Positions 1 to 12,300 of a DNA stretch of 24,823 bases are shown piece by piece; position 1 is the stretch's first letter; every line of letters begins with the position of its first letter. The notes beneath the pieces are model-generated. The model searched no databases. It saw only the letters and a program-made list of their open reading frames with translations, and was not told where the DNA came from. The DNA is from Phallusia fumigata (taxonomy: Eukaryota > Chordata > Ascidiacea > Phlebobranchia > Ascidiidae). The DNA lies in NCBI GenBank assembly GCA_008931825.1, contig QXVZ01018086.1:1-24823 (forward strand), read 5' to 3'. Both the position numbers and the translations under genes were made by a program.

Positions 1-155
1 TTTTCTGATAATTATTCATCATAATTACAATTTGTTTCAGCTCTTTGTGCCTATTTGGTCAAATTTTCGTTCAAATTCAGCCTAAAACATCGCGATTTTA
101 TGATTTGTTAGGAACAGAAATGGTCTTTATGATTTGAAACTTGTAACACCCATAC

Positions 156-374
156 CTCTCTCTTGAGTTGCACGTGACTTGGGAGTTCGCTGTTCCTGTG
201 GAGGAGCTCCAGGAAGGACTTCCGGAGCTTGTTGATCCTCTTCCTCTCCGTCAACTTCTTCGCCTCAGCATCTCGGATCATTTTATCATGTTCCGCTTTC
301 AACTTTGCATCCTCTATACTGTAAGCTTGCGGATCGTCGATGTCGTCGATTAAATGTTCATCCCCGGAACGTTT
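156..374 (-). CDS. CFAP44: CFAP44 exon 21: start of coiled-coil region
   Basis: 73 codons: [40 protein letters not shown], then [18 protein letters not shown]. The residues N-x-x-LP-x-HxQL-x-R are a CFAP44 signature before the long coiled coil. Borders are TTACAG and GTATGG, phase 0. The next exon is outside the window; bases 1-155 are intron. Confidence 0.93.
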
Positions 375-3300
375 CTGTAATTTGTGAAAATGTTTATTAA
401 TTTAAGTAATAGTTATAGCGGGATTCGAACCTATGACGCTGGTAAATACAAATCCGGATCAATCTTTTTATACACGCCAGTATTTCTCAAACTTTTTCGA
501 TGCGACGGCTTTGGAAAAGTTGGTTGGACTTTCGCCGCACCAGCGATAAGAATTTAATAAAGACGCTTATTATTAAAGTTGGATTTATTGATAGAAGAAC
601 TATATTTAAATATTATTTGATGTAATGTATTGGTTGTTTTAAAGTTTAGCTACGAAACTGAATTATTGCTTTTTGCGTAAAACGAAATTTAAAAGAAGCA
701 TTAACATTGATAACCTTAAGTAGCAAATTCCTCCCTTTAAGCCAAGATGTCCGGTAAAACATATAAAATACCGAACAAACGTTTTCTCCACTAGGTTGCA
801 TACTAAACAAGACTGTTTGTCGTTCTATCAGTGTACAACCTCACAAAAAGTTATTTAACGAAAAAACTAGTACTTTTATGTGAAGTTTTACACTTGTAGA
901 ACGACAAACAGTCTTGAAATGGGAATATACTGCTTAGGGTTTCAGTCTGGTACTCAGTTGCAGTCATCTTACGTGGGGACTTGGCAAGGAAGCTCTTTTT
1001 CCTTCCATACTTTTGACGATTTCCTCGTGCGCCAACGAATAAAACCCGAATATATTTCCGTCACCGCCGCAGCTAAACACGTAGCTTCCATCGTGACTCT
1101 CAACGATGTTTGTAACTCGACCTGAAATCAAAAGATCAAAACTTCTGTTGATTAAAATATCCTTCGAGTGAAAGCACTTTTGCAGATAATTACTTGCTAT
1201 ACTACAGTTTGGTTTAGTTTTAAGCAGAACTGAAAAATAATGATATTCCCTGATTAAAAATTTAAAAGCATAACTGTCGGAGAGTTTGTATACAGGAAAC
1301 ATACACACTGATGATGACAACAACGATTGTCGAAACATTTGCATTACAATGTATTTAGTATATACAAGTTCTCTGGCATTTATTTTTTAATATGCAACCC
1401 TTCAAGTCCTTGTGTTGTGTTTACAAACCTCAGCAAAAGCATGCCACAGTGTGCGTGTCTATTGGAAAAGGTAATTAAAAACCTGCGATAAAAACGAAAT
1501 TTATACAAACTGAAGTGTGGGTGATGTACGTATAGTGCGGCTTGTAATTTTACAAAGAAAAAATCGGGCGTTATATACATATAGTGGTAACTGCTATGTA
1601 AGCCGCGATTTATAAGTCTCAGCAAAAAGGTGACGCAAAACAAAAATGTCAGAAACCACTGCTGTAGGGTCTGGATATGTTGCCTACCTTGCTGGTTGTC
1701 ATGCATGTTCAAGTTCCAGTGTGACCCCAACATGTCAAGGTCAAAGGTCGTTTCGGGGTCAGCCTCGAGCGGGTAGACTCGTAGCTGACCGTTCTGGAAA
1801 CCCACAAACACCTTGTGGCGGTCGTCGGAAAATCGAAGCGTCGAGATCGGTACGTCGGATGACTCTGCAGAAATAAGGTGGTGACTCAGCAGAAATGATC
1901 ACGATTACTAATACGAAAATTAAACAGTTAGATAAAAACTATTTACCAGAAATACCACAAAAACACGAAAAAATGGAAAAATAGGTAATTTTGACAATGG
2001 TGATTAATAAAACTTTTTACTTTATGACGTCACTAACTCCTCACTAGTGTATATAACGCTCGGTTTTAAGCTTTCCGTTATTTTGCACTGATGATGACAA
2101 CAGCGATTGTGAAAACGTTTGCAATACCATGTATATATCCTGTTTTTGGAATAACATTAAAACAGGAAAATTAAAAACGTGTCAAAAAAGACATCGTATA
2201 GTTTATAATGTGGTTTAATATAAACACCACAACCCCAAAAAATATTTTGAGGCAAAATAAGCCCCCAAAGCCAGTTTTGTGATACATATACTTTGCACCA
2301 GATTTGCACTGTTTCCATTTTACCTTTCACAGGAATCGCCCTGACCGGTTCATTCGTAGCGTCCTCATCCGAAGAGGACTCCTCCGGGAAGACGCACTCA
2401 TACAAGTAACCCGCATCATAATCTCCCATGGAGAGAACAAATCTTCCTGGAGTGATGTAGAACGCTTGGAGGATGGGATTCGGCTCCGAAGGAAAGTAGA
2501 GAGGTTCCTCTTCTTCCTCTTCATTAGCTTCCGGATCTTCATCCAGGAACGCAGCGGCATCCTCATCACTAATCTCTTCTCCTGCGCAAGGATAGAAATT
2601 ATGTGAGTTGTAAGTTGTGCTCCAAGTACAAAAAGCTTAATAGGCTTAGCGCTTTACAATCTGTAGGGTTCTAAAAAAACAGACTAAAATTTATTTTACT
2701 AAACGTGTTGTGTTGACTGTCTTCAATCATTTATTATTATGTGTTTTATATTACATCTCGTGGTCTTTTGTTTTTGTATCAATAAAACCAACTTTGATAA
2801 TAAGAGTATTAAATTCTTATCGCTGGTGCGTCGAATGTCCAACCAAGGCTTAGCACAATAAAAGTTTGAGAAACTACAAAAGAAATAAAGACGAACCCCT
2901 GTCTCGTTTTCTCTTCAACTCTCGCTCTCTGTCCTTTCTCCTCTTCGCCTTCTCTTTCTCTTTCCTTTCTCTTTCTTCATCCCGGCGCAAACGGGACTTG
3001 ATGCTCTGGAAAGTGAAGTATCTGCAAAAAACACATGAGAAAAAATATGTAAAAAATGGGGGTCATGTTAAATTCGTTTCAGAGTTGAAAACAGATGTTT
3101 CCAGCTAATTGATAAAATCTGTTTAAACACAGTATTTAAAGATGCAATTTGCTACCAGGTGATAGTGATTATAATTCAAGTTTGCCATTTCCAACCGTTT
3201 AATACTGTCAGAATGCTATGCTCCTCTGGCAGTTACACAAGCGTTAGCTTTAGTGCCTATCCAGGTCGTCTTCCACACTGTATAAGCTTGAGCGTCCCAT

Positions 3301-6300
3301 CTGGGGCGCAACTGAGGAGATTTCAACAGCAAGGCAAGGCTTGAAAATCTAGCTTACGGTGCGGTTCGAACTCATGACCTCAGGGCTTGTCGGGGCTGGA
3401 ACTCTACCACGAAAGCTACACATGTCCAGAGGTATCGCTAACAGAGTTTATGCGTATGTCGATCACAAAACTCTAATAATCTTAATCTAGCCTTGCTTTG
3501 ATCTGTGTGGACGACCTGGATAGACGTCGAAGCTAACACTTGTGTATCTTTTAGAGGGATATTACTTGCTGACAGTAATAAAATGTTAAAAGTGGCAAAC
3601 TTAAGGTTACAAGGTAATCACCTCATAGGAATGTCGGACAGTTTGTAAGTGTGCGTTGTATCGACTGAACTCAGACTTGGAGCAGTTATTTCGACAACTT
3701 TTCCATTGCTACAGGTGACCAGAAGCGTTGTGTCAGGCTAGAACAATAAAAATTGACTTTTGGGTTAGTTTTTCTGAAATACAAAAGGCACAATACGATG
3801 TTGCAAGTTTTACCACACAAATGATTAGCGCAATTGCCTTTTGCTCACATGGTTGTGGGTTCTAATCCTGTCTCGGTCGCTTGTGTTACTCTGAGCAAAA
3901 AACTTGATAAAAGGCGAAAAAATCAAATAAAAAAATGATTTAACAAAACTGCAATGAGGCAGGTAGCTCAACGGTAGACTAATTAAAAGCATAACTCATT
4001 CAGGCGTTGCTCCGCCCTCTGAGAATGTATAATTTAAGTTGAGTTCATTTCGTTTGGTGAAAGAAAACATAGCGTAACAATAGCACTAAATGCGCAACGT
4101 TAGGACGTTTATGACGGCAAAAATGTTAAGGGCACAATTGGTGGATCAAGGTCGCACGCGCTGCAGCTCACCGTCATTATAAGGCGTTATGTGGCGGGGC
4201 TCACAAGAGAGTGAGTTTGCCGCAGTATGAGAAAGCACGACTGGGGGGTGACGTTGGTGGAACCAACCGAGGGGGCCTTAGAAGCTAACCACTTGTGCTG
4301 GAACAAAGAGGTTGTGGTTCATATGAAAGGTACTTACAAATCCAGGTGGCGACCACTGCATACTTGTAACTTCACCGGGTATTTTCACAAACCCGATCGG
4401 CTCATACCCGCCCTGGTCGACTGAGAAGAAGAAAACGGTTTTATCTGTGCTTCCCGTTGCCAGGATCTCGCCTGTGTTGTCAAATGACATCGCTGTGATG
4501 GCAGATGAATGGGGTTTCAACGCCTGAAGTAAACATAGGATAATGTTAACGTTATTTTTAAACTTGCAGAAAAGGTTTCAAACAGATCAAAATACACGAT
4601 CTTGAAGAGTAGTTTATTTAAAACAAAACCGCCAGAGAACTTGTATGTAGTGAATACATTGCAATGCAAACGTTTCGACAATCGCTGTTGCCATCTTGAT
4701 AATTTTGCACTTATGATGAAAACAGATATTGCTGAAACGTTTGAAGTTGGAAAAAAAGTGTACAAATGTTTTTCCAATAAGCAAATAATGTGGAATTTTA
4801 AAAACATGTGAAAACAAAATTCACCTGAACTAGTGACAGTTCATTTGTATCATCCACATTACGAAGACTGAGAAGCCTCATAATGCCATCAGAGAATCCA
4901 GCAATTATTGATGTTCCTTTGGGATCGACCTGAAACAGAGATGCAAACAAAATCATCCATCCGCTGTTATCGGCAAAATTTTCTGCCAAAACTTACAATT
5001 TAGAGTGTGATGCAAAAATCTGCAATGGCTAAGCCTATAAGGTAATGGAATTTCAAAAATATACATTTAAAAAATAAACATCGATAGAAGATATCTTTGT
5101 TCACAAAAGGCCACAACTTCTGCCTTTTCTCACTTCTAATAGGTTAACAATGTAGTACTCACAACTTTGTTTGGCCATAGAAGGGAAGATCCCTTGCTTT
5201 GTACATTGGGTGAATGGTATTGACAGACAAGCTCCTTGGTTAGATAATCATAGACCCGGACATAAGAATCGCCTGTTGCCGCCATCAAGTGGCTCGAAGG
5301 GGACGAAGCAAGACCAGTGATACTTCCAGCTGTAAACGAGTACAACTTCTCTGGTGGCTTCGTCTGTAAAATTGTGTGAATAAAGCAGGTTATTAATAGG
5401 CTGGTTTTGGGTAAATTATTAAATAGTAAAACAACATGTTGTGCTGCTAGTATAATGTGTAACAGACACAAACCTTTTACCACATTACAAAAAGCCATAT
5501 TCAAAACATGGTAATGTTTAAAATTTTTGTGATGTTTTTAATTATATTAGCATGGTATTAAATACACAAACTCTTAGAGCAGAATTTCTAATTCAGGGGT
5601 CTTTCTACCTCTGAGGGGTCCTAGATCTGTTCCCAGGAGGCACGAGGATGCTCAATCATTAGGGTTAGTTATATAGACACATGAAAAATAACTTTCTGGA
5701 GATTGCAGTAGAACATACGAGAACTGGTTGGTGTTTTAAAGGGGTACAGGCAAGGTCAAGAATCATTGGGTCGTGCAGCATGCTTCAAAACGAGTTTTAG
5801 AAGAACTATTCTACTAAACAATTATTCGCTTTACCCCATAAAACTTACAGTGTGTGAAAATGAGAGATCGAGTTTCCATATTCCTCCATTTGAATCCTGA
5901 GCGAACCAAATTGAAGCGCCTTCTTCCATGGTGGGATCATCCTCGGGTTGGGCCTGGGTTAGAAGTTAAAAATATTTTTTAAGGAGTAATATATTTTTAA
6001 TTCAGGGATGTGCTGAGCATCCCCCTTTTTAATGCTCATTCTGGGCCAAAGATTAAGCGATGTTCAAGCAATACTTGCTAAAGATGATAATTTGCAAAAG
6101 TTCCAACTAGTCTTAGTTACAAAAAAGAAACAAGAAATTTGGTAAATTTTATCACACCAAGTAACCATTTTAGTTTTAAAGACTTTAACCATCATGACCA
6201 ACTTTTTTTAACTTAATTGTTGTTATTACATAGCTTACCTTAACCATACAAGTGAGCTGGACATCGTTTCCGACTTTCAATTCATTCATTGGTTCGATTT

Positions 6301-9300
6301 CAAAGTGATCTGATTCATCTGTTGTGTCAGCTGAGTCAATAGCCTCCATTTCCCAAACCTAAAGCATAAGGACATATTTGTTGCCTGAAATGGGAAAAGG
6401 GCTTATCAGAGTTAAAGTCAGAAACATCGGACAGATAATATAACGATATCTGTTTTAAAATTTACATTAAACTTTTGCGGAAAAAGTGGTTAAAAGGATT
6501 ACCTATTGGAGGTGTGTGGAAGTCAGAAATATTAGACAGATAATAGTTTCGTTCCACCAAGAGGAATGACTGTTGACATTAAGCAGAGAAAAACAAACTC
6601 CTAAAAAATGCCTGCTACCCACAAAAGCCATCACCCTAAATCATTGTACCAATGTCATAGACAAGGCACCAAAACAGTATCGTCAAACTTATGGATGGAC
6701 CAATATGGCATGCATTCTGTTTGATCAAGCACTAAGCATCTCATGTTAATAGGTTGGGGTATTGTAACATTACACAAAAATAAAGTGATGATGCTTTGGC
6801 TGTGTTCAGCTTTCTGCTTTAACTGCATTACTTCTAATCTTAATACCACATATTTGGGTACTGGGGAAGCTTGGCCCAATAGAACCTAAAATTATCCACA
6901 AACCCTGACATATCCATCTTCTCCAATGGTTATAAGTTCCCCTTCGTCAATAACTAGCTGTTGAATGGAGCCATGATGACAAGGTTTGAGGTTTTTGCGG
7001 CAAATCTCGACCTGTTATGAAAAACAGTCATTGCTTACAGGATTGGTTTAAAAGGTATTTACAGAAAAGCAGGGTTGTACTGTACCCTGGTCATAGAGCA
7101 ATGTACAGTACTGTTCAATAGCAACCACATAAAGCAAAAATGGCCATAATGTCACAGTCAATCAAAAATATGTGAAAATTATTTTATTGACCTTGATAAG
7201 TCCGCCATCCCACAGAAGCATGTTTCCCCAGTCAGATCCGGAAAGAACTTTTCCGTCAGGGAGTTGAATGTAACCGTCGATGTCGGAAAGAGAAGTTTTC
7301 CCAAATCTTCCTAATTCACCCTTCAGCTTCAAGCCAGTGAAGGTAAAAGCCATTTTCCAAAATCTGTGCATTAATAATTTTTTTACTTCAAAATTTAGGA
7401 AGTTTAGCATTTAGAATATAAAATGTTAAAAATGGAAAAAAAATTAGTTGAAAATAATTTTGAGAAATTTCTGGTTCAAATAACCTGATATGAGTCGTGC
7501 CACATGACGTCAACTGACCCTCCATTTCTGGCGAGAAGGTAACACGATAANCCATCTTCCAAAATCTGTTCATTAAGAAATTTTTTACCCAGAAATTTAG
7601 AAAGTTTAGCATTTAGAATATAAAATGTTAAAAATAGCACAAAATTTAAGTGAAAAAAAATTTGAGAAATTTCTGGTTCAAATAACCTGATATGAGTCGT
7701 GCCACATGACGTTAACTGACCCTCCATTTCTGGTGAGAAGGTAACGCGATAAACCTCTTGGGAGAAGGCCTAAAATCAAATTTGAGTTTGTATCAATTCG
7801 ATCTGTAAGTTACACTGGCAATTTGTAAACTGGCATCTTGAGAAAAAAAACAAAGAAAATTGTATTTATTTTGGACTCACCTTTGACCTCAACATAATTT
7901 TCTCTTTTTCCCAAGCCCACACAGTCAACATGTAATCAGGGTAGGAACCAACTGATGCCAGAAGATCGCCCTTCGGACTAAAGTCCACGAAGGAATAGGC
8001 TTCCTCTGTGCCATCTTAAAACAATAAACAATGTTTATTGAATATACCTGTGTCGCAATAAGAAGATACAAGCTAGTACTTAATAAATGATGTTGCTGTT
8101 ATGAGTCTGGAAACATACACATATTGTGCAAACAAAAAAACACATATGTTTTAGGTAACTGTTTATAACTATACTTTCTGTTTCTAAAATTGTTATAAAG
8201 AACCTATCACCTCTCAGAATCCTGTACAACTTCAGAGATGGAAATTCATAAATCAGAATGTGTGGTTTGGTTCCTTTTTCTGCAACTACAAAGTATTTTC
8301 CCGATGGATGTACCTGAAAAAAAAAAACCTTGCTACTTTCAATCACCAATTAAGATTGTCATGCTGTATTGAAGGACTTGACTGGTCTTGGTTCAAAAAG
8401 ACTTAATTTCACACAAAACTAGAGTTTGAATTAGAGGATTGCACAACTGCTAAAAAGTTCAAACCAAGGACAAAATGATCTTGTTTTTTGACAAGTTTGT
8501 TAAGTCACAGTTACACACCAAGCACCATCATTTGGCACACCGGTTGCGAGTACTGGTTGTAGCAAAGCATAAATAAACCACCTATACCAATGATGTTTAT
8601 TAGTTTATCTCAAAAAGGAAATCAAACATACAGCAATTGCTCCGATGCCTCCACCACCGCAACTTCTCAAAAACCGATGCTCCCCGGTTGAAAGGTTTAA
8701 GATGTGCACCTAAAATACAATCAGATGCTGTTAGTGTATTCCGTGGCCCAGTGTTTAATAAGAAGATAAACACATTAATTATACGAAAGAGTAGATTTAC
8801 ATAACAAAGCCTGGTTGTGCATCACAAAAAGTCATTTACAACCGTTTGTTTCATTTTTTTCTTAAGAATAACAACAAAAAACATGTTTATCAGACTGAAA
8901 CAGTTCGAGTTACGATTTAGAGGCCAAAATTTAACTTCTGCAATTGGAACATGCTAATGTAAATCATGAAATGCATAAAGCTGTGATATAAGTACAATTA
9001 GGTATGCTTGTGTAAAAATGTTTACCAATCCAACTTCTATATCAAATTGGCGTACTCTTATGATAGTTTTTACAACTACAATTAGATAAGTCAACACAAC
9101 TGACCAGGTTTCCAGCAGCAAACACAAGAGTTGGTCCTTTCAACAAGTGGAGGTTCGCTCTCTTGCAGCAGTCGTATCCAAATGAATGATAAAACTGAAG
9201 AAGGTTTGAGGGAATTCCAGATTCATCACTGACTTTTGACGTTGACTGCAATTCCTAAATATCCAACAAAGGGTATTGACCTCTTAAACCACTACAATAT

Positions 9301-12300
9301 ATAAGCTTATATATACAGCATAAATGAACTAATTTAGTATTGTTGACAATCGACCACTGTTTTTTATTTGTTTTTAGGTGTTACAATCAATACATTAAAA
9401 GTACAAGTTTGGTCTGTGTCCAAAAAAGCAAGGCAAACTAAACTGTCAAGCTTCACATACCTCTAGCTCATAGAAGAAATCTTTCGCTGGTCCTACCTCC
9501 TCTTCTGCAATGGAAAAAAAATAATAACACCTTGATGCAGAATTGTAAGACTACATAATGTGTTTTTTTATCGTGTTAGTTAAACTGGATTTTTAAATAA
9601 ATCTACTTTTCAAAACCTTTCAATCATTATTGCGAAAACAGCTACCACTCTTTAGAACAGGGGTGTCCAAAGTGCAGCCTGCCGGCCAAATGTGGCCCGC
9701 AGCGGCATTTCATGTGGCCCGTGACTGTGGTTTTAAATTGTGTTATACATCGTCCCCAAAGTTCAGATGAAGTTTTTGGGTTTACACAAAAGTCTTTTAT
9801 GGAACCTTATTACCGACAAGAAGAAAGAGTACATGGTACACAGCACAGATCCCATAAGGCTGATAAGATCGTTGTGCAATTGTCTATTTGTGCACTAATT
9901 TTATCGTTACAAACTTGGTCTGGCCCGCGGGCGTCTTTGTCTGAATGAACTTGGCCCCCATCAAAAAGAGTTTGGACACCCTTGCTTTAGAACTATCAAA
10001 ACGCACAATTGTAGTTAACATGCAGAATATGTCATTAACATGCAATCTACTGTTAGCACATCAGCAAGTCAGCTACATGGGCAAATGAATGCGAATGAAA
10101 AATTTACAGCAATATTTTAATGAAATATGCACAGCAACAACTATTAATCTGCGAGCAAAGAAATAATGCACAAATGAAAAAGTCGAAAAGAGCAATCAAT
10201 GATCGTGTAAGGGGCATGCAGTCTATAGTTAATTGCACACAAATAAATTGACCGCAAGCAATTTACTATGGTTCACAAATAGAGATGTTTATTCATGGGA
10301 TTTGTCATTTTGATATGGTAACAGAAATATACATGTTAGTTTAAAATTTACTTAAACATAAAAAAACAAAAAAGCTTGACATGATGCAAGCAAAATATTA
10401 CTAGTGTTTTAAATAGAATCAAAATGCATGTTTATTTTAAAACTAAAGTTTAAATTGTGTCAGCTTTGGCATGAACCTGATGATATAAATTGCCTTTTTT
10501 CAATACAACCATGATTGCACAAATGAGCATGTCAAACCTACAAAGCCATTAGTTCTACTTTCACACAGCTAAAAATCCTACCACCCCAATGGGCAGCCGC
10601 ATCCATAAGATTACCCTCCTCCTCTTCCTTGACTTCTTCAGCTTTTTCTGTCTCTTTCACTATAGGAGGCTTAATTTCATCTTCTCCCGCATCTTTCTGT
10701 TCTGCGTCAGTTTCAGGTTTGCTTTCATCAGTTTTCTCTGCATTGTTGGCCTCATCATTCACCGCATCATGGGGGCCGACCTCAGGAGGAGTAGATTCGG
10801 CACGCTTCTCCTCAGCTTGATTGGTGGGACCTTCCTCGACTTTATCAGATGCTTTTTCATCTGCTGGTGGTTGAGAATCTGCTGATTCTGGTGCTCCTTC
10901 TGCTTGAGTTGCATCATCGCCATCTTCCAGAGAGGTTTGATCCTTTGGTTCATCTGATCCTGCAGCATCTTTATCTTGGTCTTCAACTTTAGCATCTTTC
11001 TGATCTTCATCAATATCTGAAGGTTGCTCTCCTGTTTTATTCTCACCTTCAGGTTTTTCCTGAGAGACATCTGCTTCACTTTTGTTCTCATCTTTTTTAT
11101 CTTCATCACTAACATCTTCCGTGTTTCTTTCAGCTTGTGTCTCATCTTTGATCTCTTCTGGAGCTTTAGAAGATTCAGTGACCTCATCATCAGTATTTTC
11201 ACCTTCTGTCATTTGTTTTTCCTCCTGTTTTAAGTCTTTGTCCTCCAAACTTTGATCCTCTACTGATGGTTGATCCTCAGCAAGGTGTTGATCCCCCTCT
11301 TGAGGTTTCTCTTCTGCTTCAAGTTGATCCTCCCCTGCTGTAGGTTTACCCTCTGCTGCTGCTTGGTCCTCTGGTTCATCATCTTTGAGAGGTTGACCCT
11401 CCTTTGGAGATTGATCTTCTGCTGGGGGTTGGCTTTCTATTGGTGTTCCATCATTTGCTGGAGCTTGGTCCTCATTCGGAGGCTTCTCCTCTTTTGGAGG
11501 TTCATCTTCCTTTGGAGCTTGGTCCTCTTTTGGAAGTTCATTCTCTTTTGGAGCTTGGTCCTCTTTTGGAGGTTGGTCCTCTTCTGGAGGTTGATTCTCA
11601 CCTGAAAGTTGGTCCTCTTTTGGAGGTTGGTCCTCTTCTGGAGGTTGATTCTCACCTGAAAGTTGGTCCTCTTTTGGAGGTTGGTCCTCAGCTGGAGGAC
11701 CTGTTGTGTCTGACTCGCCAATCTTATCATCACCTAAATCATGATCCTCATCCTTACCTTTGCTCAAATCAGCATCTTTTTCTTCTGATGCCATCTTTTC
11801 CTTTTGTGAATTCAACTTTTCACTGTCAGTAGGGCTAGGTACACCTGTTGAAAGTAATAAAGTTATTTAAACATCATATTTTATAATATCTGTCTTTTGA
11901 AATAAAAAATTCAGCTTTAGATTCTAACCTTCACCATACAACAATCTGTCCATATTTCACTGTATACAACTTTCATGCATATCATGCAGTGACACATGAG
12001 ATGAAATTTTAAATAGTACATGCAACGATTATACAAGTAAGCGGACAAAAATTCTTGAAATGAAACTAGTGATGCACTAAAGTTCGTATTAAACAAAAGC
12101 AGCTAGCTTTTAATTATCAATGCAAAATACCAGTCACTTTGCCTACAAAATTAAACTATGCATTTCAACTTTCACTTTTGAAACAAAATTGTACTTTACT
12201 TGTGATGCCCACATGCAAATGAGGACAAAACATTTCAGGTATGATAAGATACTACAAATATACCCATCTTTTTAACAAATACTTGGGTAAAGTCTGTTTA

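Larger units (their letters stand above)
375..972 (-). other. CFAP44 intron 20
   Basis: Holds a hAT-like repeat (478-640), a B-box-like sequence ending a SINE fragment on the minus strand (about 413-450, GGTTCGAATCC read on minus), and the hairpin at 809-915. No coding potential beyond chance frames. Confidence 0.7.

Noticed and set aside
3351-3430. Functional tRNA gene
   Set aside because: A- and B-box-like motifs are present but stems do not pair well; the same holds for 3826, 14700, 18478 and 21156.
5594-5760. hAT element starting CAGGGGTC
   Set aside because: No matching inverted end or target duplication found nearby.
7485-7565. Genuine extra CFAP44 exon
   Set aside because: It is a hybrid of exon 9 start and exon 8 end across an N, with only synonymous differences from the real exons.
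9712-9948. 78-residue plus-strand open frame
   Set aside because: It lies wholly inside the hAT MITE and has no transposase features.
11270-11832. Plus-strand open frames antisense to CFAP44 exon 2
   Set aside because: They are shadows of the acidic hexapeptide repeat, with leucine/glutamate repeats that mirror the minus-strand frame.
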